Shown here piece after piece: positions 46,070 to 58,659 of a stretch of DNA of 64,000 bases. Position 1 is the stretch's first letter, and each line of letters starts with the position of its first letter. A model generated the notes under the pieces. It had not been told where the DNA came from. It searched no databases and saw only the letters and a list, made by a program, of their open reading frames with translations. The stretch covers positions 9,598,559-9,662,558 of the forward strand of contig NC_088680.1 in assembly GCF_950023065.1 (NCBI RefSeq), given 5' to 3'. This stretch comes from Planococcus citri (lineage: Eukaryota; Arthropoda; Insecta; Hemiptera; Pseudococcidae). The translations under genes and the position numbers were made by a program.

Positions 46070-47490
46070 TAGGTGCTGAAATTAATTTTTCAAATTTTGG
46101 TTAATTTTCAAAAATCAAAAAAAAATATGCTCAAAAATGAAAAAAAAAATCAAAACTTTACCAAATTGATCAAGAAAGCTGAAATTTCAGAAATACTCAA
46201 TTTTCGAATTGTCAAAACGACTAAAATCAGTTTCGAACCGTTTTGAGCAGTTCTGGAGGCTCCAGCTGATTTTTGAAAATTAAAGTTTACACAAAATTTC
46301 ACTAAAATGAAAAATTGGAAAGCCGGAATTAATTCACTTCATACCTCAATTTCAATATGCTGAGTCAACTGAAAGTGGTTTCAAGTCGTTTTGTAGCCTC
46401 CAGTGAATTTTTGGAAATTCTGATTTTCCAAAAAACTCCATAAAATCTGTCGATCCGGAAGAAATGGCAAGTAATTGATCAAGTGAGGGCAGTAACGAGC
46501 ATTAATCGCATTTATACGAAATGAAGTCAATTTTGACAATTTTTATGGCACTTTTTTAAATTTTGGAGTTTCCAAAAATACCGCTGGAGTCTCCAGAACG
46601 ACATGAAACCGTCTCTAGTGGACTATGCATGTTGATTATTGAGATATTAAGAGTATTTCAACTTTCTAATTTCATTAGGTGAAATTTTGTGTAAATTTCA
46701 ACTTTTCAAAAATCTGCTGGAGGCTCCAGAAATGCTCAAAATGGTTCGAAATCTTTTCTAATCGATCTGGTGAGCCGAGAACAAGATACGAATCAAATTT
46801 CAGCTTTCTAGACAGATTTTATGCTTTTTTTCCTTTTTTTATTGAAAAACTGGAATTTCCAAAAAGTCACTGGAGGCTCCGAAATGCCTCGAAACTACCT
46901 GCAATCGACTCAGTGTGTCAGAAATAGGGTATAAATTGAATTCCAGCTTTTTATGCCAAACGCAGAGGAAACAGTGAATTTTCGAAATTTTTAAATAGGA
47001 AATCGCTGAACAAAATTTTGCTTTGGAGCTGGAACCCAACGATTTTGGAAAAGTGGCGAGTAATTGGTCAAATAGGTCATTAATAAGCACTAATCACGTT
47101 CACAAGAGCAGAAGTCAATTTGAACGTTTTTTTTTGGGCACTTTTTGAAAATCTGGAAATTCCAAAATATTGCTGGAGGCTCCAGAACGGTTTGAAACCA
47201 ACTCCAATCAACTCATAAAGTTGAGATTAAAAATATGAAGTTAATTTTAGTTTTCCACCATCATCGAGTAAAAATTTTGTAGAAATTTCAAACTTTCAGA
47301 AATTTGCTGGAGGTTCTAGAACTGCCCAAAATGGTTCGAAACAGTTTCTCAATCGATCTGATGGGTTGAAAATTGGGTATTTTCCAAATTTCAGCATTTT
47401 AGGTCAATTCTGAGACATTTTGATTTTTTCCCATTTTTGAGCCCAAATTCGATTTTCAAAAATGCCCTTTCATGATGCATTTTGACACGT
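46070..47490. mobile_element. decayed foldback family A relative
   Basis: The left half (46140-46275) contains ACCAAATTGATCAAGAAAGC, then GTTTTGAGCAGTTCTGGAGG. The right half (47290-47460) has the inverted equivalents. Between them are several CTGGAGGCTCCAGAA units. The order mirrors the full copies at 28434 and 58660, but identity is low and the TATGCCGGAC ends are gone. Confidence 0.65.
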
Positions 47491-47803
47491 TTTTTTGATT
47501 CAAAAAATTTCTGGTACCTATTGGGACACTTCCCAAGTCAGCATGGTCAAATATTCAAAATTGTTTTTTAGGATGTAGAAATTTCACGACCCAAAAAAAC
47601 ATGACGAGCTTTAAAGGCCAAACATTGATTCCCTTAGGTCCCTACGTAAAAAAACGCTAAGTACCCCCACCCTCCCTCCTTGAGATTTTTCGATCACAAC
47701 AGCTCCCATCATTAATACCATTTTATTCTCCACACTTTGCCACCCTATACAACACATCAGAATACTTACACAAGAGCACAATAAAAAACACTCGTCGAGC
47801 CCA

Positions 47804-50800
47804 TCATTCTTTTCTAGTCGGTGGCTCCGGATCAAACTGAGTGAACGAAATCGGTCTCAGCTGTCCTGTTTCGGCACACTCCGTTCTGCCTTTTTTCTTT
47901 ACAATAGATTTGAACACATCGCCTGATCCAGACCCATCACCATCGACAGACCCTTGACCAACGAGCGTCGTTGTCGCTGGTGAAGGTGGGTTTTCAACCT
48001 GAGCCCGCGACGGAGATTCTCTCTCATTGGATTGATCGTTCGGCGGACTTGTTCGAGATCGATTCGTGTTGTCCGAAACCGGAGACGGGAATTTCTCCGA
48101 CTCTTTCGTCAGTTTCACCTGCTGGGAAGCAGAGTGAGCGAAAGTTTTCGGCGATTTAGGAACACCTGATGTGAAACGATAAATGTGATGAATTGGGCAT
48201 TTATGCAATACGAGGTAATTCAATCTCGTCCCAGTGTGTGGTGATTATTGAACCTTTTATGGAAGAAAATGGGAGGTTACTTACTTGGACCAGGTTTCAA
48301 TCCAGCACCGCTTGATCCGCCGCCATCATCTGCGAGCGGAATGAGTCCTCGTCGAAGTCCAGTGTCTTTCTGAGCAGCTATTTTCGTGTTGTTGGATTTC
48401 ATTAGCAATTTACATCGGTTCACTTGCGATTCCAAATTGGCCGAGCGTATTTTTTCTTGATCGTACGACGCCTTCATCTCTTCGTATTTTTTCTTCCAAT
48501 CCTACGGAAATTGATTAATTTTGAATTAGTATTATTTTATTGAAAATTTAATATTCGCTCAAATTTGGTGTTTAGGATTGGTTTGGCACTGGATTTGAGA
48601 GATTTGGACGACCTCGATCAAAAATTCGTTCAAGTTCAAATTTTCAGAATAAGTGGAGGATCTAAAAATCAGCTCTGGAGCAATTGAAGGGAGAGATCAG
48701 ATTTTTTCGAAATTTTTGGCCTCTGAGAATCTTGTGCCACGTTCCTCACTCTTCCAAGTTAACCAAGAAGGCTGGATGTGACTGGAGGAGGGGGGTTGAT
48801 TTTTCATTCCTCGCCATATTTTTTCAAGGCATGATCCACTCACTTTGATAATAGTTTCCAACGTTTCCTGAGACGATACAGACTCATCACTCAATACTCC
48901 AACTTGATTCTCTTTATCTTTCGTATTTTTACGCAGCAAGTCAAGCGTCTTCTGAGTGGCTTCTAATGAAATTCGTTGATCGCTAATAATCTTCATTAAT
49001 CCTGCAAAAAATCATCACCTTAGATATTTTTCGGAAAGGAGGAGCATAATAACAATAAAACCGTATTTCGATACATACTATTCCTTTCATCTATCAGCGA
49101 ATGGATCGTACTCTCGGTTGTTACTTTATCATCGGTCGGAAGACAGGCTTCAATGAGTCGATTTCTATAAAGCGTGATTAATTCACCAGCTTTGGTCATC
49201 TCATGCTGTAATTCGGCTATCGTACGTCGTAAATCTTTCGCTTCCATCGCATCTTTTCGACAACTCTCAAGGTCGTTGGTAATATCACATAACGTAGCTC
49301 GTGTATCGTTCAATTGCTGAAAAAAATCGACCATTTCATTCAAACTTGTACTTCGATTTCGATAAAAATTTCAATTCGTGCGTTTACTTTGAGATTCTGC
49401 TCGTTCGAATCTCTCTCCTCTTTCAGCAGCGCTTCTACGTTTTGATAACGGCTGGTCAGAGTTTTGTGTTCTTGTTGTAAGGTACCGAATTGTGTGCGCC
49501 AGTGCGTGCAGTTGCGTTTTTCTTGTTCAATCAGAGCTTCTTTTTCGTGTATGATTTTAGTTACTTCTTCCTGACAGTGTTTTACTTGTTTCTGCAGATC
49601 TGTCACTTGAGCTATCTGTAATCACGTGACAATTCAAAATAAATAAACATTTGAGAATCGCGAAACTGATTCAAAAAATGTATGATCAGCAAATGGAGTC
49701 TCACAACCTCAGTAATCTTCATTTAATCTAATTTCGTACACATTCAATAAACGAGTAGATCTTACCAAAATATTATTATGCTCTTCGAGTGTTTTATTCC
49801 GTCTAGATCGAGGTAAAAGACGTCGATTTCGTTCCGCGTGCACTTCACGTTTATGTTCCTCGAGTTGCAAAGCAACACCCATCAATCTCAACTGATCCAA
49901 TAAATATTTATTCTCCAAAACTGCGCATAAAAAAAATACAAGACAGCGTAGTAATCAACATACTTTCAGTTTGCAGACGTTCTTGATTTATTCAAAAGCC
50001 CTCACCCTCACCTATCGATGGCGGTCTAGACGTATCACGTATAGCTAATCTATCGTCAAAACATGACGCCGCGGTATCGATATATGTCTGAAGTAATTTA
50101 CTGGGTGTATTGACTTTCTCAAAAACTTTAGCCAACGGAGCTCGTTCTTCCAGCGAGTTCACACTTGCAGTAGGCGATGATTGCCCATCCGCTGGAGGAT
50201 GCAGCGGTGGGAACACGTCTAAGAATAGATGCTCGTAAGGGTATTGTGGCTGCGAAGGCAAGTCTTCGGTTTGCGTTTCGACGGTAACTTTCGTTGGGGT
50301 GGATTTTTTCGATTTTCGGCGCGTTGATATATACTGAAAAAGAGAGTACGATTTCAATTACGAGACATATTAGTGGTTCATTTCTCCCTTTAGTATCGAC
50401 TACTTACCTTTTTGTTATCGTAGAATTCTTCGTTTTCGTCTCGTTCTTCTAGTACAGGGCTATCGGAAGATAACGTCGTCGAATTCGGACTATCCTTCTT
50501 CATTTCCGGACAGCTGTTTGTTCTACGTACTTTAGAATTTTTGAAATAATTCACTCGATCTTGAGGACTATTGCTGGGGCTAAATCGTTCTGAAAATTGA
50601 TAAAAATTCGACCACTCGTTAGATGATTTGAAAAATTGGATTATTTTCCAGAATTGAGAGTTAATCAGATCACAAACCTGAATCGGAAGTACATTGACTG
50701 TGTTGTCGATGCCGCATATGCTGCATGTATAGAGCGAAATTACCCATTAATTTTTGATCGGGCATATGCAAACCGCCCGAAGAACAAGGAGATCCGGATT

Positions 50801-53800
50801 TTTCCAAAGCGCAAGGGTCGAATTCTTCGACTGAGTCTGGAGCAACGTCGCTTTTTTCCACACTGGCGGTACCATTTTCTTTCCTATCACTAACGCAGTT
50901 CACGGACTTGGAAGTATTCACCGATGAGATCACAGATTGTGTACGGTTTTCACTAATGAGATCATTTGTGTTTTTAGCAGCGTCACTGACGATTGGTTTC
51001 AACTCGATTACGTTATTGGGGTCACTAGCCTGTAAAATAAAGAAGGAAAATTAGTACACGGAGTGATCTTTTAATTTTTTGGGTCATTTTATGTACCAAC
51101 TAGTTCAAATTTTCGAGTTTATGTCTTTTTATTTTTTTATTTCACTCAAATCACTAATTCTTTTGAAATTATGAACAAGGTTATGGCATGTTTTTGCGTA
51201 AAATGTGACCTTATATTTTTTGATTTGACTCTATCATATTTTTTAATGCTCTCAATTGATGCTCTGATGTCTACAGTGAGAACTTGGGTAAGAGGAACAG
51301 AGCTACGTGAGATAGAATCGAAAAAAATGAGCTCATAATCATATTCAGTGCCTTCAAAAACTCTGTAATAACTTTTAGGAGTTGGACCTTAGTGAAAGTG
51401 GTCCTGGAAAGGGCCAAATTGAAAAAATAAGTCCATATTCGAGTTCAGCACCTTCGAAAACATACTATTCGACATATCGCACGATGTGCATCTTTTTTTC
51501 AATTTTATTCTCAAATTTGAGGGCAGGGTCGCCCTTGTCGCCCCTTTAGTGGGGTCAAACACTGAAAAAATTCAACAAGTCATGCGACATATCGAATAGT
51601 ATGTTTTTCAGGGTGCTGAACACGAATATGAACTTACTTTTGCGACTTGACCTAACCGTACGTCCCAGTGCTACCACTTGTGAGGTTAGGAGAAATGGGA
51701 TCGAAAAAATAACGTCATATTCGTGCTCAGCACTTTTGAAAACATACTAATCGATACATTACAAGGCTTTCGACTTTATTCCACTTTAATTTGACCTCAA
51801 ATTTAGGGGAGGGGTCGCCCTAGACTACTCCTTTATCAGGGTCAAGTACTGAAAAAATCCAACAAGTCGTGTGACATATAAAATAATATGTTTTTAAGGG
51901 TCCTGAACACGAATATGACGTCATTTTTCGATCTAACCCTACAGAAGGAGCTAGGAGAAGTGGAATCGAAAAAATAAGGCCATATTCGCAGGGCTCGTAC
52001 TCAACTTTTGCAAAAAAAAAATTAACTTGAGTAGCCAACAAATTTCGGAAAAGTAACCAAAATAGCAACAAAACGAGAGCAAGACATATTTAGCCAGAAA
52101 AAATTATCCAAAAACAGCTTTTCAATTTCAAAAAGTTGAACTATTTTGCAAATTTTTGGTAATTTCTGATTCAAGTAATTTCCAGTGAAAATGTCAATTT
52201 TTGAAAAAAAGCGAAACTTTGACAATTTTAGTAAAAGAAACGGATTTTTTTTTGGCAATTTCTGACAAAAAATGAGACTCTTAAATAATTTAATTAGAAA
52301 AAATTAATGTTGGAAATTTTTGAAAAAACGTGAAATTTTTTTTAAAAACGAGATTTTTTGCCAATTTTTGGAAAAAATTGAAAGCTGAAGAATTTTTTCC
52401 AAAAGAAAGTACTTTTTAGCAATTTCTGACAACAAAATGAAATTTTCAAGTAATTTCTAGTAAAAATGTCAATTTTGGAAAAAAAGCGAAACGGACAATT
52501 TCAGTAAAAGAAAGAGTACTTTTTTGGGAAAATTCTGACAAAAAATGAGACTTGAATAATTTATTTGAAAAAAGTTACCGTTGGAAATTTTGGAAAAACG
52601 TGAATTTTTTTTGAAATTTTTTTAAAAAACGAGATTTTTTGCCAATTTTAAAAATTGAAAGCTGAAGAATTTTTTTCAAAAGAAAAGATTTTTTGGCAAT
52701 TTCTGACAAAATGAAATTTTCAAGTAATTTCTAGTAAAAATGCCAATTTCTGAAAAAAAACGAAACTTTGACAATTTTAGTAAAAGGAAGTGTTTTTTTT
52801 TTTTTTTTTTTTGGCAATTTCTGACAAAAAATGAGAATCTTGAATAATTCATCTAAAAAAAATTACAGTTGGAATTTTTTGAAAAAATGTGAAATTTTTT
52901 TGGAATTTTTCTAAAAAACGAGATTTTTTTGAATGCAGAAGAATTTTTTCCAAAAGAAAAGATTTTTGGCAATTTTTGACAAGAAATGAGACTCTTTGAA
53001 TTGAATAATTTGTTTAAAAAAGTTCCGTTTGAAATTTTTGAAAAAACGAGTTTCTCTACAAAATGAGATTTTTTACCAATTTTAGGAAAAATTGAAAGCT
53101 GAAGAATTTTTTCCACAAGAAACGACTTTTTGACAATTTCTGACAACATAATACAATTTTCAAGTAATTTTTAGTAAAAATGCCCATTTTTGAAAAAAAA
53201 AAACGAAACTTTGACAATTTTAGTATCTAAGAGAAAGGAATTTTATTGGCAATTTTTGACAAAAATTGAGTCTCTTAAATAATTCATTTAGAAAAAGTTA
53301 CCGTTAGAAATTTTTTTTAAAACGTGAAATTTTTTGGAATTATTCTAAAAAACAAGATTTTTTGTCAATTTTTGAAAGAATTGAAAGCTGAAGAATTTTT
53401 CCAAGAGCATGGATTTTTTTTTAGCAATTCTTGACAGAAAACGACAGACTTTAGAATAATATTAAGATAAAAATCACTTTTAAAAATTTTTGAAAAAAAA
53501 TTACGTTTACTAAGAATTTTGTTAAAAAACAAGATTTTGTGCTAATTTTATAGCAAAGAGCATGACTTTGAGAAATTTGAGAAAAATGGAATTTTTCAAA
53601 CATCTTTTGACAAACAACAAAATTTTTGGGACAATTTTTGAAACAAAAATGAAACTTTTTGGAATTTTTGGTAAATAAATAACAATTTTGAGCAGTTTTG
53701 CTAAAATGCAAACATTTTTTTTTTTCAATAATTCTGAAAATTATGACAATTTTTGTCACAAAGGAACAACTGATTATTTCAGCAAAAAGCAGGACTTTTT

Positions 53801-56691
53801 GGCAATCATTTGCCAAAAATAAAATTATGCTTCTTTTTGGCAATTTCTGGCAATAAAGAGAGACATTTGGGAAATATTTGAAAAAAAGTGACAATTCTCA
53901 GCAGTTTTGCTAAAAAGTGAGAATTTTTGTGAAAAAAAGAGACTTTGACAATTTCATCAAAAAGCAGGACTTTTTAATTAAGTAAGTATTAGCCTCTCTG
54001 CAAAAAAATTTTCCCCAATTTTTTTCAGAACAGCGAGACTTTTGGGTATTTTTTTTTTTAAAAAAAGTAAATTTTTTTAATAATTTTGCTAAAAAGCAAG
54101 AATGTTTGTCAATTTTTTGGCAGAGAATGAGACGTTAACAATTTTAGCAAAAAACAGAATTTTTTGAAAAATAATCATAGAATAAACCTTGGTTCTTTTT
54201 CTCAATTTTAGTAGAAAAATTTATGATTTTTTCCTATTGAGATAAAAAAGAAGTTTCTTTCCAAATTTGAAAGAAATCGAAAAGACACAAACTCAAAACC
54301 TGGATCAAACCAACACAAAATGACCCCTCCAGATCAATTTTCACAAACCTGATTACGATCAGTTAACAGCATATTGATTTTACGAGACGACGTCAATTGC
54401 GAGCCATGCAATATGATTTCCGGAGCAGAATGACGAACAGTCGGTGAGTCTTTTTTGATCGGCGAGGTAGGGAAAGAACGCTCGCTCATAGGAACTATAG
54501 CACCTTGCTGTATATGGTCTTTGATAAAAGAAGCCAACGGACGACCAGCTGCGGAAAATAGACCAGAAGCATTCGTCGTTGTCAGGCATTCCTACGTAGA
54601 GAAAAATCACTATCAATTAATGAACACGATCCCAAAATAAAGCTGTATTGCTTTTTTAAAAAAAGGGTTGAGAAAATTTACCCGAATTGGTGTCGTTTCC
54701 GGCGTCGCTTCTACAGCTGCTTCGGGGGGCGAAGAACCTTCATGTTCCGAATAAGGTGAGCTTACTTCAAACCCCTGTGAAATAACAAGTAAATTAGTGT
54801 AAAACTTGTATTATCAAAGTACCTATCAAGGTGATAAAACAATCTTCATCCACATAATCAGTACATTCGAATAATAAACGAGGTCGTGAAAACAACGTAC
54901 TCGAATTATAGGTGTTAATGGTATTTGAGCAGGAACCGATTCCGGTGGTCTGTTTTCTAAAAATCTGACACTTGGACTCAACAGAGTAGGATCATCGGCA
55001 CCTTTACCAAGTTCTTTACAATACTCAGCCACGGTTTGCTTTCCGGTCACTTTCACAACGCCTGAAATCGTCAAAACGAACGATTACTCAACTCGAATTA
55101 GAACTACCTTCGAATCCATTCGCTGATTATAGTATATTTCACTTCGAACTACAATACTCGTACCTAACAGATCACCACAATTGAAGACAGCTTTTGGTTC
55201 GTAAACATTTCGTTGATTGAACTCTTTAGAGCCCGAATTTCCGCCATTCATCAATAAATTAGCACAACCAACGATGATATCGTGAGGTTCGACATTACGC
55301 CACCTGTCAAAAACCCAATAAATAACTCCACCGATTCCAATATTCTTATCGTATCAATCATTTAATGCTCACCTTTCCGATGATTTCTCCCAGTTCTCAT
55401 CACCGGTGATCAACAAGTGATTAACTCGTACCGTGTCGAGCATCGGCTTAAAAATAAACAACACACGGTCATATAAATCAAACCGGTACCGTACAAAGGA
55501 TCGTATATCGTTTTAAGCCTATTTGGCTCATAATCATAATAATTCGCAAAGTTTTCAAAAGCTCACATCGAACCATGCTTGGTTCCCAGACGTACCTTGA
55601 CGGTGTGACTAAATACAGGATACGTTTCGTTCGTCATGTACTCCTTACGTAGAAAATTAATAAAGTTATTTGGAAACATTCCGTACAAGCGATGAAATAA
55701 CGTGTAAAGCGAAATTTGCAGATGTACGAGTTGAGCATCCTGATAATTATTCGAGTTACAATTCCGGGCAGCCAATTTGCTGAAATACGAAACAATCAAA
55801 GCACCCGACAAAAACGCAACCATAATGGTTTTGTGTCTTAATTTCAAAAATGCATAGAATAGTAAAAAAAAAAAACCATTAATAGGTTTATTCCGTAATA
55901 GAATATATAGACGAAAGACTCGTGGTAGAGTTCAAAGAGACAGAACCATGGAAGAAGTGCGTTCGGTAACCAAAACGTGTATAATCCTTCAAAATACCTG
56001 AACACGCTGAATATATCTGGCAATATCGATCCGACCGAAATAGGCACCAATGGAATCAGTATGTTTAAAATTAATAACGCCGATACGATAGTAACAATTT
56101 CGCTTTCAACCTGAAAATTCCTCATCGTAAGTATATAACCAATCGGTTAGGTAAAGTAAATCTATCAAAATCGCGTTTACTTTTAAAATATATAATAATT
56201 GAGCCAAAACTTCGTGCTGAAAGATCTTATAAATCCACATAGGTCTTCTTCTCACTAAATAACCGAGTAATGAAAGATGTTGCAACCTCGTAGTAGGACC
56301 TTTTAATCCCTCCACCATTCTGTAACCCAAAACATACATCGTGTTAACACATGCTATGATCAAATACACCAAGAGAATTAATTCGATAGTTTACTTTTTG
56401 AGAAAAAATCCGTCATGAGGTTCGCTCACATTCGCCAGCACATCGACAGCTCTCTGCGACTGAGTTCTCAAATGGTAATCGTAAACCCCGTTCATTAGCC
56501 ATGGATCATTAGCTGATCGATCAAAGAACATCGTGATTACTACAGAATTCTATTCGTAACACGAATCGATGTACGAATCAATACTCACTTTTTCTGAACT
56601 GCTCTCTGATTTTCGTTTTGAATGCCTCCACCAACTCCGGATTATTCGATTCCAAATCGTCGAACACTTGCTTCATGGTGGTGTTGTTCAT
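47804..56691 (-). CDS. TSC1: hamartin (tuberous sclerosis 1 protein)
   Basis: Nineteen coding exons: 56691-56589, 56539-56395, 56319-56181, 56110-55998, 55779-55596, 55446-55373, 55303-55164, 55061-54901, 54774-54682, 54591-54349, 51029-50678, 50589-50408, 50333-50012, 49920-49766, 49615-49388, 49316-49079, 49001-48844, 48501-48285, 48165-47804. The sum is 3609 nt, 1202 residues, close to vertebrate hamartin. Hamartin stabilises TSC2, whose Rheb-GAP activity restrains TORC1 at the lysosome. Evidence: the N-terminal helical core (LQHLSLLGYLVRRRPMW; YTLFHRLYGMFPNNFINFLR near residues 180-205; RWRNVEPHDIIVGCA), the YPYEHLF motif near residue 670, and the C-terminal coiled coil (about 755-1010) starting with LQLEEHKREVHAERNRRLL and LEEHNNIL. 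The tail is Ser/Pro-rich. A polyadenylation signal is at 47727-47722. Intron 10 is 3.3 kb and full of repeats. Confidence 0.95.
51200..51990. repeat. GAACACGAATATGACGT-phrase repeats in TSC1 intron 10
   Basis: Three or four loose units, each with a GACATAT or similar word, ATACTA or AATAGTATGTTTTT, and CTGAACACGAATATGACGTC or its reverse complement. They belong to the same family as the inverted-repeat element at 5456-6668. They lie within the intron, and no exon is seen. Confidence 0.65.
52000..54210. repeat. degenerate TTGGCAATTTCTGACAAAAAATGAG array in TSC1 intron 10
   Basis: About 2.2 kb of loosely tandem AT-rich units. A partial higher-order period is visible: a block with CAAGTAATTTCTAGTAAAAA, TTTGACAATTTTAGTAAAAG and AAATTGAAAGCTGAAGAATT repeats about every 290-310 bp (near 52140, 52440, 52720 and 53160). 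No coding potential. Confidence 0.7.
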
Positions 56692-57340
56692 TGCTCAGAA
56701 ACCTGCAAAACGAACCAAATAATTGTTCATTAATCGATCGATACATAACCGGTGCACGAGACTGGACCGTAACGAAGTGTACAATGATGGAAAGAACACC
56801 GCATTTTCATCTCAAAATTAATCGTAAAATCGGATGGTTTGTTTTTCCGAAAGCTGTAACAAAAGAATATAGAACAAAGTACTTACCGCTGAACATCGCT
56901 CGAAACATGGACGCTCTACAAGAAGCGAAAGCGACGTTAAAGATCACATGAAACGACTAAAACCTTACGAAATAATGGTGGAAAATTCATTTGATCACGT
57001 TCGGAATCAAGATTATTCGTGATGACATTATCGCAACTGAAAAAATAGCTCCATTATCTGATTATCACAGTGCAAAAGTGTGCAAGAGTGCAAAAAAATA
57101 CCAAAAGTGTGTCCAACGACGTAAACAAAAAAACACTTTGAAAAATTTTGGCAAAATGATGAAACGTCGAAAACGCAGAATGCGATATTGAGTCGAAAAC
57201 GTGGGACAAAAAATCAGTGTAGCCGAGATAGAAAATAAAAAAAAATTTCAGGTTTGTAATCAGTGTCGCCGAGATAGAAAATAAAAAAATTTTCAGGTTT
57301 GTGCATGTGATTCGCAGAATTTTAAATCTCCATGCTCTGA
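56692..57340. promoter_or_regulatory. region between divergent TSC1 and PI31-like gene 1
   Basis: On the minus strand an acceptor (TTTTGCAG) lies just before the TSC1 start and a GTAAGT donor at about 56885-56880, so a 5' UTR intron and exon of TSC1 probably sit here. Plus-strand frames at 56780-57190 are antisense to this and not supported as genes. Two near-copies of AATCAGTGTCGCCGAGATAGAAAATAAAA lie at 57211 and 57259. The region likely holds promoters for both genes. Confidence 0.45.
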
Positions 57341-57581
57341 TCAGGACAATCAGGACAGCAGAATCTTTGAAAACGTCTTACTGAAGTATTATTTTCAAGT
57401 GTTTACTGTTTGTAAAGTATATTCGATGAATGCTTGTTAATTTGTGAGCTTTTTCCAAACCCCATTGTCGAAGTTGACCGAACACCGAAGAATAAAAGGT
57501 ACCTATAGCTCTTTTTAAAGAAATCAAACTCTATGAACGTATGTAGATATTCTATTCTAAATCTATTTCAACTTTTCAGAC

Positions 57582-58321
57582 ATGTCCGATATATATCGAG
57601 AACGTTTGTGTGATATTCTGTGGAGTGCTGAGGATTCGTATCTTTACTCTATTCCTGCATTCACAGCGGACGATATTGGCGATATTTGTAAACTAAAACT
57701 TCTCGTTCATATATGGATGACGATAGACTTGAAAGCAGAGTTCGTGAACGTGAAGGGTAATACAGCTGTTTATGAAGGAGGCATATACAGTGTAGATGGA
57801 ATGTACCGCTCGACTACTGTTCCGGAAAACTGGCATTTAAGCGGTGTAAATGACTTGAATGCAACTTACAAACATGCCGGACGTACCTTTAATTTCACCT
57901 TCGCGTATACGAGAGGTGTCTATGTGATCACTGTTGTGGTGAGTGAACTCTTCGATTGTACGATTTGTGATTGATTTCTTTGTATAGGTATTATTAGGTA
58001 CTAATATATTGATTATCATGTACACTAGGATGACGCTACAGGTTACTCAGCAAGCACATTCATAAACGAAGTTCCTGGTGATTGTGAGGACGAAAGTTCA
58101 GATAAAGACGAAGCCATCATCACCGATATCATTAGACAGTTGAACCGAAGGATTAATTTGTTGTACGCACATATATATTATTTGTACTTATCACTCGAAA
58201 ATGAAATATCTGTCATTAATTACATCATGCACTTTACAGTATGGAGGCCGTCCAGTCACCAGACTATAAACCTGGAACATCATCTTCTGACACAAATCAA
58301 ATACCTAAGCGAAAGAAGTAG
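57582..58321 (+). CDS. PI31 N-terminal (FP) domain-like protein, copy 1
   Basis: Exons 57582-57938, 58029-58162 and 58240-58321 sum to 573 nt, 190 residues. The segment LLVHIWMTIDLKAEF, then VPENWHLSGVNDLNATYKH and FNFTFAYTRGVYVITVV, followed by ITDIIRQLNRRINLL, follows the layout of the N-terminal FP domain of PI31/PSMF1 and FBXO7, which mediates dimerisation and proteasome or SCF contacts. There is no Pro-rich C-terminal proteasome-binding part; the protein instead ends in a basic PKRKK that looks like a nuclear-localisation signal. An acceptor (TTTTCAG) two bases before the ATG implies a 5' UTR exon, likely ending near 57507. The family call rests on pattern by eye and could be wrong. The gene is a duplicate of the one at 62395. 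Confidence 0.65.
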
Positions 58322-58659
58322 GTAGATACCTATTTTACACATGAATCGATTGTTTGACTTGGAATGATGTGTAAAGATAAAGGAAGAAGTTTTTTTTTTT
58401 GAATTGCAGTTTTATAATTAAGAATCTCTCTAATTTAACGTGATGTTTTTCTATTTTATGTTATTGAAGCGGTTTGTTGATTTCTACATATTTTATACAA
58501 ATACTTCATTGAAACTTTAAAAACAGAGTTGATTTTTTATCGTTTAGTGGTCATTTTCATCTCCATTTATCATCTGGTAGATTCTATGTACCTGCAATAA
58601 TTTCTACATCAAAAATCAAAATTCAAGATGACCGATATAATAAAATACAGCTCATAGTA

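Noticed and set aside
55563..56372. Apparent multi-membrane-span protein on the minus strand
   Set aside because: The hydrophobic stretches are partly translated introns. Spliced correctly, these exons are the N-terminal helical core of hamartin.
56622..57191. Plus-strand frames between TSC1 and the PI31-like gene
   Set aside because: They overlap TSC1 exon 1 and its likely 5' UTR intron in antisense, with no family match or splice context.
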